Positions 47,775-60,447 of a stretch of 64,000 nucleotides of DNA are shown here, piece after piece. Position 1 is the first letter of the stretch. Each line of letters begins with the position of its first letter. Source of the DNA: Nilaparvata lugens (lineage: Eukaryota; Arthropoda; Insecta; Hemiptera; Delphacidae); assembly GCF_014356525.2 (NCBI RefSeq), contig NC_052508.1, positions 62,710,275 to 62,774,274 on the forward strand, read 5' to 3'. The notes beneath the pieces are model-generated. The model saw nothing but the letters and a program-made list of their open reading frames with translations. It was not told the DNA's origin and searched no databases. The position numbers were made by a program, and so were the translations under genes.

Positions 47775-50640
47775 GCGAAAAGAAGAGGATATTTTAGAGA
47801 TGTAACCGTTGTGAGTGGACCATTTGTCATTTAACTGACCTCGCAATACAGCTACACCAAAAAAGAACAGAGGACTCTTTGGATCGAGTCTCTCTCTAAT
47901 TCTTTCCTGATCCTGCCTCTTATAAGCACCACTCTCATAAACATCTCCCAAAAATCTGTTCCGCCATTTTTCTCAGCTGAAATAAACCCTATAAAGTTCG
48001 TTGTAACTCGAAATCAAATTGATAACTTGGAATTTCAACACAATGTAGAGGAAACATAGCTGATAGCTATAAAGATACTCATAAAGTTAGTTTCCATTTG
48101 AAATGGAATTGATAATTTCAAATTCTAACACAGTGGATAAAAGTTGAAGGATGGAACTTAGCTTTAGAAAGACAGATATTTTTTTACATACGATAAATTG
48201 AAAAAAATCATAATTTTATAAAATAAAATTAAATTAAATATATTTTCAAAGATATATTGAAAATCGTTCGTGATAATGCTAATTTATTCCTCTATATTCT
48301 GGACTAATAATAATTCTTTAAGCCTACAAAACTATGAAAAAAAAGAATTTTAAGCATCAGATGAGCATTAAGCATTGAGTATATATGGGGCACTATCAAT
48401 ATTATTACTTTGAAGGGTGACAATGAATTTAATCAAACTAATCAGAATAATTTGAAGTTTGTAATGGAAGTTGACTAAAACACCTAAACTAATCAGAATA
48501 ATTCCAAGTATGGAATGGAAATTGAGTAAAAAACCTACGTAAAACTCAGTGCAGACTTTTAATTTCAATTTTCGAGAATTTTCAAGCTGAAATACCTTGG
48601 AATTCCAGTTTTACCCTACAAAACGACAATGATTCTCCAGTTAAACTTCCACTTTCAAATAGGTTATCTGAACTGAGGAAAAGCTTTTTCACGTTACAAT
48701 ACTCCTATTCTGAATCCAGTATTATACTATAAACTATAAGATTTTCACGTAAACATCAACTTTGAAGAAGGAAAACTAGACACAAATGTTTGAACCTTCT
48801 GCGCATGCGCATAAATTTGCATGTGACGCTCTAGTCGTCTGTAATTACATGTCCTACACTTATCCTCCTAGAGTCACAATTGTCCTGAAACAATTTACAG
48901 TCCAAAAAGGAAGTGCTTGTCTTCTTAACTTGTCGGTTTTAAAGAGGCAATTTGTTAATTAACTTCAGACACGCTTCTTAAACTAAAGACTGTTGTGCTC
49001 TTCTTATCCCCTCAACTGTTTTTCTTTGTCTTACACCAACTTTTATCGAATTCCCTTTCTTTGTTCGTCCGCGTTTTGTTCAACCCTCAGAACTTAGCCC
49101 TTCCTTCACCTCCCTCTACTCCTTACTTCTTTTTCATTCAAAGACAATGTGTGATTGTGTACGTGTGTTCATGTGTAATTGTGTGCTAGTGTGAGTGTGT
49201 TCAGGCCAATTTAATTTCCACGTTGTCTTTTGTGCTAGGATGTGCAATTAGCTGCTTAAATGCCTGCTTCCGGTGTAAGTTACGTGGCAGAGGCTTAACT
49301 GACGTGACGTATAATAAAACCTGAGCATGACCTCTTCGGCTTCTCAATGACAAGTTTTGGAAATCTGTAATTAAACAACAGATGTAGTCTTTCGCCTTTT
49401 GATGGTCGGGAATAATTAGAAACGTTCTGGGGAAACAAGCGGTGAATAATGTAGAATCATTGAGAATTATAATCAAAAAATAATCTACAATAGAATAAAC
49501 TTCTCATCTTCTTTGGTAGAATTTAGAAGAGTAGAAATAATTGTGGTGTAATGTGATAATTTTCTGCATTACCAGTTATTCAAAATTCATTTATTTGATG
49601 TTATGGTGCATTGTTGTTATCCAAGTAAGAACTAGGGAGACGTCCATTTGTTGAGAGATTATTTATTATACTTAATCCAGTTCTCATGTCCAAAAAGGTG
49701 TAAACTACAGTAAAGTGTTGGAAATCAACAATTGAATGAAATGGAAGAGAATTAATTTGGTAAAAATGTATTGGAACTACACTCGAAGTGAGTCAATCCA
49801 CACAATTTCTATCAACAATTTAGTTCTATATTTGATTTCACTGGAGTTCTTGAGATGTAATTATTGTAATTCTCTTTAAAAATAAAAAACGTTACCAGTT
49901 TTAAGATCATCCTCTTCTTACTGATAGACAAATACTTATCTCCAGATGGAATACTTTTCTAGGATTTAATTTATTAAAATAATAATTTATAATCTAGGTT
50001 CACTATTCATAATAATGTCTTCTGTTCTACAATACTTGACTTCTGAAATCTGTGATATTTAAAATTATAGTTAAAGAAGTAGAAGTAACTTAGATAAAAT
50101 GTTATTTGAAATATACAAAGAAGCTAGCAAGTTAATAGGTGTTTTCAGTTTACTCATCAACACCTGCTAACAACTATTAAATTATCGAAGTACAGTGTAA
50201 TAAACGTTGTCGTACATGCAAAGGTTAACACTTTCAATTGAAAAAATGTAATGATATTAATCTAGCTTCTTGAATATTCTATCCCGGTACAGTGAGAACC
50301 CTATAATATGCACCTTAGCATTAATATTATCAGAAATAGTCACTTTGCATAAGAAGAAAATCGTGCATAGCATGCGTGTGTCCCAAATCAGCCAAACGGT
50401 TTGCATAAATTTGATTGTATAAAGGGTTGAAACCCAAAATCTTGACCCGTGCCTCACAACACCAACACAACCGTCAATTTTGGGGTTTGTCACCAATATT
50501 TATTCAAAACCCACTGAGAAATTACGTTGCTAAGTAGGGGGTCTCTGCCCCAAAATATTGGCTCGTGCCCTGTGAGACATGAGCAACTATTAATTTTGGG
50601 TCTTAGTTTTGAAAATTTATTCAAAATCGTCACCCAGGAT
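47775..50640. other. Non-coding; regulatory-looking patches at 48790-48990 and 49200-49400
   Basis: The first patch has the palindrome TGCGCATGCGCA (48800-48811) and GTTAATTAACTTCAGAC. The second has GTGCAATTAGCTGCTTAAAT, CCTGCTTCCGGTGTAAGTTA and CTGTAATTAAACAACAG. Both are unlike the repeats around them. No gene. Confidence 0.35.
48431..48538. repeat. Tandem dimer of a ~53-bp unit
   Basis: CAAACTAATCAGAATAATTT and CTAAACTAATCAGAATAATT begin two adjacent copies, both continuing through GGAA(G/A)TTGA.TAAAA.ACCT. Confidence 0.65.
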
Positions 50641-50735
50641 AACCCTTCACATTGTGGGGGTACATATTAAACCTACTACATGGATTCAAAATCTTCGTCT
50701 AGGATAACCCCTTGTGGGGGTACATATGAAATCGA
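50620..50735. repeat. Imperfect tandem duplication (~63 bp)
   Basis: Two copies share GGATAACCC, TTGTGGGGGTACATAT and TTCAAAATC.TCG. Similar CCCAAAATATTGGC / CCAAAATCTTGACC phrases precede them (50440-50560), so this may be one decayed repeat array. Confidence 0.55.
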
Positions 50736-50900
50736 ATACAGAATGTGTGGAGATATATCCTACTAGAAGAATCTAAGATATTTTGCATACCAGTAGTGGG
50801 TACCTGCCAGTTACATCTATTTTGCATACTACGGGCCCATAACTTAGGGGTGGTGCCTTTTTTTCAATGTTTTTTTAGATATTTATTTATTCCTTCCAGG

Positions 50901-51058
50901 CACACGCCAGACCCGATGCCTGACGAAAGAAAGGAGAAACGAACACAGGAAGAAAGAAGAGGGAAAAGGACAATCATCACGAGATCATTTTCAGAGGCTG
51001 TCAGAATAATTAAGCCACTGAAAGGGTTCCTCGAATCCCCCCTCACCAACCCACACAG
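50901..51058 (+). other. Exon-like segment of unknown origin (weak)
   Basis: A pyrimidine-rich acceptor (TTTATTCCTTCCAG) ends at 50900, and CACACAG|GTGGCT offers a donor after 51058. The segment between is open in one frame (Lys/Arg/Glu-rich, then IIKPLKGFLESPLTNPH) and less AT-rich than its flanks. I recognise no protein family. It could equally be chance or a transposon piece. Confidence 0.2.
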
Positions 51059-54000
51059 GTGGCTAAAGGGTACTTGAAGGAGTTCTTAAGGTATTCTACT
51101 TGCAAATTAACCTCGGTTGTAATGGTATGCATGGTGTTAACGTGTGTTAAATCACTACACAAAACCTACCTACCAAATAGCTTGACATTGCCCACCTGGT
51201 CACAGAATGAGTTTGGGTTTTTTAAACATGCAAATGTATGCCACGAGATCATGTTTTCAAAGAGTGTGGCTTTTAAAAAGTTTTTACAAGAAGCGTGGCT
51301 TCAGGAATAAGACGACTGAATAATTTTAATTTTCTTAGACAGAAATAATATTTTTATCGATTCATAAAAATCTTCCATAATGAGGGTTGCCTTCAGCCCT
51401 CTACTAAGATAAATGCATATCTAAAATAAAATTTCATATGAATCTTGTTGTGTAATCGTTCCTGTAGATAAGATTTCTCTCAAAAATCCAAGTAATTCAT
51501 CATGGACCTTTGTTAGAATCATTATTATAATTGTTATTTTCACAAAAAACAACAGTTACGACTAGATCACATTCACTATGCTGTGAAATGTGATTTTCGC
51601 AATGGAGAATTGTTGAAAAATAAACAGATCTGAACAAATTAAATACGGTACATAGTTCAATGTATAGTTCAAGATAGCATGTAATTGATAGAAACCAAGG
51701 AAGTAGGTAATAGAAGTGACAACAATATTGATTAATTAAGGTGAGATATTATGCTTGATAACTACGGTTTGTAGATTATTGTTCAATGGTTTGCAAATAA
51801 TGTGTTGACTTGCACGTTTCATTTATTTTTAGAATTCGGAAGTTCAAGCATGTCTTATTTTAGAATCCTTTTTCACTAATTAACTGCATTAAGTCATTGC
51901 TAGCATAGTAAATAATTACGAGAAACTCTAGAAATATGCGAAATATGATATTATGCATAATCTTATTTAGTCTACACGAGCCAGCTTCATTCATAAACAC
52001 AAGACTTGATACTAATTATTATATTTGGCTTCGGTTTTCAGTTGTATTTCCTGGATGTCACAGAATAGGTGACATCCAGTAATATATATAATATAATATA
52101 TAGATGACTATACAGTAATCAAATTTTACAGGAAATTCATTGTGTAGTTTACAATCACAATGTATTGTTCTATTACTATAAAAAAGAATATTTTCAAGTT
52201 TAATATTGAGAAGGTAATTTAGTAAAATAGCCAGCTAAGTGAAACAATAATATTTTATAATACAACTGTGACAACCATCGGTTATCATTTTAAACAGTGA
52301 TCAAGTGAATTTTATCAACTATCAGTAACTAGAGAAAATACCAGATGAATAATTGATATATGTGGGATTATGATATGACATGTGAGATAATAAATTTTCA
52401 GTCTAGACTAGATGAGAAAAACTTGTAACTTGGAAAAGCATGTAACAATTGACTTTGGCATCAAGCCATGTTGTTCCATTTTTTTCATTTGTCATAATAA
52501 AATAATAAGTTCAGTACTGTAACATTATTTACTATCCGTGTTAACTGATGAATGATGTACTTGGAATAAACAATTATTGTCAATAATTGTCAAGAGTTGA
52601 AGATTATCTCCCTAAACTCTGAAATTGACTTCCAATCAAATCCTAGAAATTCATCAAACTTGGAACAAACTTTGTGTGAATGTTTCTGCATGGATAAAGA
52701 CTGATTTACAACTCTTATATTTGTTCTACTGGTTTACAACATCCGAAAACACACAGAAAAAACTGACGAATTCTCGGATTATAAACTTGATAAAACGGAG
52801 ATAGTGAGTGAAAAGAATACTGTATCACTGATTGATACAGTGATATCTGAAAAAAAATATCATGATATTTTTCCGGAAAATAAGTAGAAGACCTGAATAT
52901 TCTCGAGTTGGTTCAAGTTACAAAGAATTTTAATTTGATCTAAAGCTACCCGAAATTTTTTCAAAGAATTCCAGACAAGTTCATTATGTTTATTCAATTA
53001 AGAAGAGTTAATCTATAGTTTATCAAGTTTTCAACACTACATAACAACACATTATTCAGTTTCAACTTGTTTGCAACATTTTGATGTCTATAAGCCGTGA
53101 TTACGTTATTAGTCGTCATAAAAACTCAATAAAATACGAATTGCAGTTTGTAATTAATCAAGAAATTCACTCCAAGAATAGATTTTCACTCGAAATACAA
53201 GTAATAAATGGATAATTAGTTGAATAATATGTAGAATTGTTGAATAGCCTAACCGGTTACTAGTTGGAGAGAAGTCGTTAAAACAAGTTTAAATCGTAGA
53301 CATTAGATTTTTCCATGTATTTGAATAGTTTTCCTGTGTTAGTTGATGGTGTGAAGCGGAATATCGGAATTGTAATACAATACAATAATTTCCACTAGAA
53401 AGAACTCTACTGAGGTACAGACTGTATTACATCACTTGTCACGGAGCGGGAAAAATTTCAAGTTCAAAATTTCAAATTGGAAATTGATTTGTTTCTATTT
53501 GAATAAGGCCTATATTGATATAATATGTGTCCGACTTGAACAGTATTGCAAAAATCTACTTTGGTTGATAATGAATTATTTTAAGATATTTGAGCTCAAA
53601 GCCGGTAAGAACCAACAGATACGATTAACGGTTATACACTGAAACAATACATGCTTATGAAGTAATTTTTGGTAATTTACCGTGATTTCAACAAACTTTT
53701 GAAACAAATTAATTTCTACGCATCGTCGAAACAGAGTACTAATCGTAAAACAGTTTGCCTTATCGCAAGAGGTTAGCCTACTCCCGAAAAATATTTGAAT
53801 CAGTATTACCGTTGATATTTAACGTTAATTCACGATATTTCCATCAAGTACCTCCTAATTCCACATCGAAATAAACATATTCCTCCTTTGATATATACGT
53901 AAACATGATACTAATCTCAATCCCTAACAGTCCAAGTACATGAGTGCTTGTGAGGCATCTCACAACACAGGTCAACGAATAGAATTCATCTTGAAAATTT

Positions 54001-54701
54001 TCGCAAATCAACATTATTATCACCAGAGCAGTCCTCAACTGCCTTTTCAAGAATTCTGAATGATAATTCGTACCCGGGCATCAACAACTTTTTCAACTCT
54101 ACCGGCAAACTACGACAAAATCAACGTAATCTCAAAACGTGAAATTTCTCGAAAATAATTCGGTGATTCACGATTAAATGTTTCAGTGGAGTTTTGAAAT
54201 ATGCACATATTACCCGGTGTCTGTTTTGTAGGAATTCAGAAAAATGTTGTAAGACAGATACATTCAACAGTAGAATGTGCGCACATACTAAACAATCACT
54301 ATTTTATTACAAACACGCGGTTTGATGTTCGTCCAGCGTGTGCACAAACTACTGTCAGTTGATTCTGTTTCACAAAACTTCAAAATTTCAATAAACATAC
54401 ACAACATCTGTTTTTCAAGTTGACGCGCGTTGTTGTAAACAGTCGGCCTACCGCAACTTAGTTTATGACAATTGAACGCAGTTGTCAACGTAAACAAAAA
54501 TATTTAACTGGGGTTAAACCACTATTAAACAGGGTAACGGAGATATTTGACATGGTTTAAGATTGTATTTGAACACAAGTAATATCCAAGTGCACAGATT
54601 GTTTCACCATTGATGACAACACTAACCGAGTCTTCGACTTCTTTGAAAGTTTGACCAAAAGATAGCACTTTTGACACTTTCTTGTGGGGCAACTTTCTTA
54701 C
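51059..54701. other. Non-coding; small hairpins, no gene
   Basis: AT-rich. A perfect 11-bp stem, CTGGATGTCAC/GTGACATCCAG, with a 7-base loop lies at 52051-52079. Another small stem is ACTGTATCA/TGATACAGT near 52818-52841. Confidence 0.5.
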
Positions 54702-55034
54702 CTGATAACATTGCATCTGTGATCGCTGTCTGATCCAAAACTGTGCAGAAATATTTCGCCCAACGTTGTCATAACCGGGCCACAACCACAAATCAAAAAT
54801 ACTTGATCACAATAATTTGTAGGTATCCATCGGTGTGAAAACAACAACTTCACAACACGAAAATAAAACACACTGGGGTAGCTAGTAGGCACACTCTGAG
54901 GAACTACGGTAGTAGATTAGGGTAGGGGTTAAAAGATGTTGATGAGTTCAAGTTCGGAAAACGAGTAGTAGATGAAACCGTGTGTAAGCGTTCCCGAAAG
55001 ACGATGTTACCACTACGGAGGTTGTCTTTCTACT
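54702..55034 (-). other. Candidate 5' untranslated exon of zfh2
   Basis: On the minus strand this stretch ends at a textbook donor, TTATCAG|GTAAGAAAG (54702/54701). It begins at an arthropod initiator-like TCAGTA (55036-55031, A at 55034). It borders the most GC-rich island in the window. The acceptor at 11144 needs such an upstream exon, and joining them would give an intron of about 43.6 kb. The leader would contain several upstream ATGs, but an in-frame stop at 11103 prevents any N-terminal extension. There is no direct proof of the link. Confidence 0.35.
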
Positions 55035-55310
55035 GACGCTCGGCTAGCGATCAACCCCGCGCGCAGGTTGGCCTACCAAGGGTGGGGGTAGCAGGCGGCT
55101 GTGGAGGGGAGGGTCCTTCCCCCACCAGCGGCCCGAAATTTCGAAGCGCGGAATTTGCATACGGTCGCCGCGGTAGGGGAAACAGACCTCCACCTCTTCG
55201 GGTGGGGATTCTGAGATCTTCCCGCGCTTGTCTCCCGCTTTTCCTCTCCCTCCCACTTCTATCCTGCCGCTACGAAGGGGGTGTAAAGTAGAATAAGAAG
55301 AAAAGTGAAG
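55035..55310. promoter_or_regulatory. GC-rich island, candidate promoter region
   Basis: CCCCGCGCGCAGGTTGG, GGTCGCCGCGGTAGGGGA, CTTCCCGCGCTTGTC and related CpG-bearing sequence contrast sharply with the AT-rich surroundings. There is no TATA box at the right distance from the initiator-like site. Direction of transcription is inferred from the minus-strand donor at 54702. Confidence 0.35.
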
Positions 55311-56239
55311 TAATTATCGTGACAGCATCGCGGCGGCTCGCGAATTCGTGGAGGAGGAAGAGAGAGAAGTGAGCGCAACTTTCTTGGAATGCGAAATTGG
55401 AAGACGCCGCCACCGCTGCGATCTTCTATTCCTCCTCCTCATTCCATGATCCTTCGCAGTTTCCTTTTGTTCCGCTTGTTCACAACAATGAGAGCAGTTG
55501 AAACTGGTAGTCGGGCCGAGAGATGGTGGTGTTCTCTGTACTCTGTGTGTTGGACACTTTCTCTTCCTCCTCATACTCCTCCTCCTACTATTCCTCCTCC
55601 TCCTACTACTGTAAGCCTGTTGGCAGGCAGCAAGAGACTTGAAGACGCCAGGCAAGAGAGACGCAGAGTCTGCTATGCTATGTTGTGTTGTGGGTTTTTG
55701 ATACGTTTTTGATAGTCTGGCTTGGGAGATGAGTGCATATGAATGGAATCTTGTTGAGGAGTTGGATTTGGGATAGATTTTGATGCAAAACGATATGATC
55801 AAGTAAATGCATTGTATATTGAAGGAAATGTTGTTGATTTGGTAGTATGTACGTACGGTTCAGATCAAGTAAATTCTTTACAAATAGACTACTTTATAGC
55901 CTACTCGTATTTAATAGATAATCGACCAGGTATCTAAAACGTTGTACATTAGTTTAGAGCTAAATACTGGTTTTGATTAGCCTTGACTATCATTCTATTA
56001 TTCTATTTATTTATACATTGGAAGATCCAATATCATTCTCAACTATGAATTCTATAATATAAGAATATTCCATACTGCTTGAATACCTTACTAACAGGAA
56101 AAACCTAATAAAACTATTGAAAAATCCTGTTTATTGTAGAGATCCTGAAAATTGAGATGGAATTGAGTTTGATTCATGATGAATAGGTAGTATATCTGAC
56201 ATTGAGTATAACGATTGCTATTGTTCCATAGAACTCTAA
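55311..56239. other. Non-coding; CT-rich flank of the GC island, then AT-rich
   Basis: At 55311-55700, CTCCTCCT-type sequence gives an Arg/Ser-rich frame on the minus strand that I regard as accidental. Beyond 55800 nothing is seen. Confidence 0.45.
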
Positions 56240-56775
56240 TAGTTATTTGTGCAACTAGTGCGCAAAGTGACAGTTTGCTGCACCGAAAGAAACGTTTACG
56301 CCCGAGCCGTAGGCGAGGGCGGAATGGTTTCTTGAGTGCAGCGGAGGAACTTTGCGCACGTATTTCACATTAAGTTTTTCCTACAGTTACCATTGAATAT
56401 GAAAAGTGGGTAATTATGGGTAAAATTGCCTGAAATGCATCAAATGTTTTTCTGTGTAATTTTATTATTGATAAAAACCTTAATCCTAAAATCCTAAAGT
56501 CCTCGTTGTCCTTGGTTATAATATATAATGAATAATAATTAGCGCGTTGTGCTTCGTTGCACCTCTGCTCACCATAGCAGCCACAGCAGTCACTGTTACC
56601 AACTTCATTTTGATTTTGCTGCACTGTTGCTCCATATAACCTACTAAGTATCTTGCGTTGCCATGTTGCAAATCTGGAGTGCAGAAAAATTTTTCCCGCA
56701 CTAGAGCGGAAAAGTGATTCTTTGCGTTCTGTAATCAGTGCAGCAATGGCCACTTTTCAACGTAACTGTAGGAAA
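56240..56775. repeat. 536-bp repeat unit 1, containing a nested hairpin
   Basis: Starts TAGTTATTTGTGCAACTAGT. A hairpin spans 56258-56359, with GTGCGCAAAGT and ACTTTGCGCAC as outer arms and the near-palindrome CCCGAGCCGTAGGCGAGGG (56301-56319) at its centre. The second half includes AGCAGCCACAGCAGTCACTG. It ends GTAACTGTAGGAAA, which is complementary to TTTCCTACAGTTAC within the unit. Confidence 0.85.
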
Positions 56776-57305
56776 TAGTTATTTGTGCAACTAGTGCGCA
56801 AAGTGACAGTTTGCTGCATCGAAAGAAACGTTTACGCCCGAGCCGTAGGCGAGGGCGGAATGGTTTCTTGAGTGCAGCAAACGAACTTTGCGCACGTATT
56901 TCACATTAAATTTTTCCTACAGTTACCATTGAATATGAAAAGTGGGTAATTATGGGTAAAATTGCCTGAATAATGTAGTAGTGTTTGAATGGCGGGGGGC
57001 AGCTGTGTGGTGTGTGCTGTGGTGGCACTGTGCTGTCGTTGTCCTTGGTTATATCTACTTAATAATTAGCGCGTTGTGCTTCGTTGCACCTCTGCTCACT
57101 ATAGCAGCCACAGCAGTCACTGTTACCAACTTAATTTTGATTTTGCTGCACTGGTGCTCCATATAACCTACTAACTATTTTGCGTTGTCATGCTGCAAAT
57201 CTGGAGTACGCAAAGTACTCACTTTGCGCACTAGTGCGGAAAAGTGATTCTTTGCAGCCTGCAATCAGTGCACAAATGGTCACTTTTCAGGGTATCTGTA
57301 GGAAA
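56776..57305. repeat. 536-bp repeat unit 2 (direct tandem copy)
   Basis: Same order of motifs as 56240-56775, with the palindromic core at 56837-56855. An extra segment, GGCGGGGGGCAGCTGTGTGG (about 56992), lies in the middle. The outer hairpin is better preserved here (GCAGCAAACGAACTTTGCGC). No frame of note. Confidence 0.85.
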
Positions 57306-57932
57306 AGAATATAAACATATTGTACTACATTTGAGATCGTAATCTATAAAATGTCTACAGTATCATAACTCACCATTTTCGAAGTTTTTTCATCGAATCA
57401 TTAAAATATTGGAAACTCATGTTTTAAATGTTTTAAGAATCTACATTGCATGAGAGCAAAAAAAGGTTTACTGTCAATTTCTACCATAATAATATGCCGA
57501 AACAATTGATTGAATTTGATTTTGATATTATTTTTGGGACAAAAAATTAAAATTTTATCTAATAAATTTAATTATCCAACCTAAACATCATTCATCTCAA
57601 CTTTTTTGTTGTACCCAGTCAAACCAAATACCCAAATACCAAACCTTATTTATTTATTTGCCTTATTTATTTATTTATTCATAAGGATACACACATAATA
57701 TTCCTGATCAGGAAAGGACGGAGAGGTCTAGCCTGAAAAATAGATCTGTGGTTCTGGTTACACATATTTTGAATTTTGATAGAATGTAGTCCAATGAAAT
57801 TGGAGAAGCGATCAAGCAAATAATGCAACAAGTACAAGGGAATTTCTATTCTCTATTTTCTTTTTAGAATTTATTTTATTTATTTTCTTATTCAATTCTG
57901 AACGACTGAAGGAAACAGAAGAGAATATGGAA
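57306..57932. other. Non-coding; TTAT repeats near 57645-57680
   Basis: AT-rich. TTATTTATTTATT blocks precede CATAAGGATACACACATAAT and AGGAAAGGACGGAGAGG, which look like another AATA-tailed element in reverse orientation. Confidence 0.45.
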
Positions 57933-58053
57933 GCAAGAAGAAGAAGAAGAAGAGAAGAAGAAGAAGAAGAAGAAGAAGAAGAAGAAGAAGAAGAAGAAGA
58001 AGAAGAAGAAGAAGAAGAAGAGGAAGAGGAAGAAGAAGAAGAAGAAGAAGAAG

Positions 58054-58084
<31 letters not shown>
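57933..58084. repeat. (GAA)n microsatellite
   Basis: About 50 GAA units with AGAG and GAG interruptions. Confidence 0.9.
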
Positions 58085-58649
58085 TGAAAATGTTGAAGAA
58101 GGAGGGAAATCAGAAAGAGAAGATTGAAAAGAAGAGGAAAATGTAAAATGGAAGAAGACGTAAAAGACATAAAAAAGAGCAACAGAAGTCGATGCATGGA
58201 CATTTTATGGATTTGTGACCAGAAGGAGAGAGAGTGAGTGAGAGAGACTACTGCTGCAACAATCCACAACGTCGATCTCCACAATCACTCGACTGGAAAA
58301 TGAACTGCAACACACCAGGCATTCTTTTCCATTATTCTCCTCCACCTCCTCCTAACTCTTCAAACTCCTCCTCATCCTCTCTTTATTCTTCTTTTACACT
58401 CTCATCTTCCTTCATCTTCTTCTCCTTCTCTTTCGCACGCGCACTCTCGCTGTCAATCCTGCTTCTCAATAACCTTTCTTACCTCTTCTCCATCAATCCA
58501 TCTCTCAATTGTTCATCTCTGTTCCTTCACACTCTCCTCCTTCTCCTCCCTACCACCTTCTCCACTTTTTTACTGTGGCTTTCGAATGATCTTTCTTATT
58601 CTTCTACCTTCATCTTTTTCTTGTTCATATCTTTCTTCTTCGTTGTCTT

Positions 58650-58722
58650 TGCTTTCTTCTTCTTCTTCTTCTTCTTCTTATTTTTCTTCTTCTTCTTCTT
58701 CTTCTTCTTCTTCTTCTTCTTC
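58650..58722. repeat. (TTC)n microsatellite
   Basis: TTC run interrupted by TTATTT, oppositely oriented to the GAA tract 570 bases away. Confidence 0.9.
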
Positions 58723-60447
58723 TCCATAACCACTACCTTCTCCTACTCATTCCTCTCCTAGTCGATTTCTCTATGGTATTTCTTTTTCTACTTCTCCTCA
58801 CCCTCCTTCTCTTCATCATCCTTATCAACTCAAACAGTAGCCTTGTCACTTTGCCGGCACGTCGATTCCTATCCAGTGGCACACACCACTTTTCTGCTCA
58901 AAATTCTAATTTCGGGTGCGATCTCTTTTATTTTTGAATTCCTCTCGTGTTTTTTGGGATTCTGCTGTTGTGTTTTTTGGCCACCGGTTTCATGCGTCGT
59001 TGGGTGTCACCTTGTTTGGGGCTGTTTTTGAAGCTGGAACATTTTTTTAAACATGTTTCTGACACATTCTGTTACAAGAATGTGATGTTTGGTAGAGCAG
59101 TAGCACTACGCACTTTGGTAAAATGAACTAAACAATATGATAAATAAAAATACTGTAGTTCAAAGTATTTGGACGTTTTTTGAAGGTTCGTCCAAACCGT
59201 TTTTTGGTATTATGGGCTTAATTGGAGAAGTAAAATGCTTATTTCCACGATTTTCAGTAGAATTCACTTCCCCGTCTAGTACAATGTTATATGGTGAATT
59301 CTCTACATTTCCATAATGTTCAGTGAAGTTCACTATTCTTTTCAGTACATTCATCAGCTATATTTTTCATTAGTAGATAGCCCAAGCCAATCTCGTTGTC
59401 ATTTAGTGGGCCTAATCTCTATGGTGAATAAGAGTTCATATGTTCTACTATAAGCTGTGCTGCGATCTTATGGAAAGTTGCCTTATGTTCTGTCATGTTC
59501 TCCTATATTATACTTTATACTTGTATTCAGCTAGGAATGTCGGAGTATAAAAATTTACTCATTTCCTGTTTGGCTTCTTTATAATGAAACCATGGAGAAA
59601 CTATTTTTTATTAGTTATTCTTTGATTGGAAAAATTGACTGATGAGCATCATATCACAAATAAAAAAGCATTTCAAGGTAAGAATTTCCAGTGAATATTT
59701 TTTCTTTATTGCAAACATCAGAGTTTAAATTGATTTAATAATACAAAATGGGTTGTCCCATCAACAAACAATTCTCACTCTCCCAAACTATTCCAAACTA
59801 TATATAGATTATACTGGAATATTCTTAGCTAGATAGCGAAATGCCTAGTAGACTACACACATATCTTATTAACCCTTTTTCAAAATCCTCCCTACATACA
59901 CATCAAATCTCCCACCAAGACCTTAGCAACCTTACCAGACCTTAAAAATAAGGGATGAAGCTGTCTTTCCTTCATCAAAGGGTTGAATATTCAATTTCCT
60001 GACTGCATTCTTTAACCTATTCCTTTTTGGTTTCTGTTGTCATTTCATTCCGATAGTTCGATACTTTTTCTCCCTTCACGTCGATTCACTCCAATTCATA
60101 ACTAGTTTGTTTATCACCTTTCTTATCTCTCTTTCTCACTCTGTTACTGTCACATACATTGTTTCTCTTTTTTCTCTCTTTGCCCTATTCTTCTTTCATT
60201 TTTTCTACCCTCCCGATATCAAGTTAGTTTGATTCTATTCTTTATTAGGTTTTCGATCGATCGATTTATTGTTGCTATCTTCTCTTTCCCTTGCTTATCT
60301 CTCTCTCTCTCTTCCACTTCTTTTCTCTCTTTATTTTCTTCGATTGTCACCCTTGTCATCCAGGGTGAGGTAGGCTGCTTGCGAATAGCGACATATTTTA
60401 ACGAATATGGAACAAAGAAACCCATGTTACATTTTGGTTGTTTCTTT
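58723..60447. other. Non-coding; no gene supported
   Basis: CT-rich to 58830, then AT-rich. A CT-rich stretch with CTCTCTCTCT lies at 60280-60345. Frames are random. Confidence 0.5.

Noticed and set aside
54525..54892. Two minus-strand frames spanning the 54702 donor
   Set aside because: They begin at non-ATG codons, run across a perfect donor and match no family I know.
55314..55802. 162-residue Arg/Ser-rich minus-strand frame
   Set aside because: Composition is explained by CTCCTC-type repeats next to the GC island; no domain or splice support.
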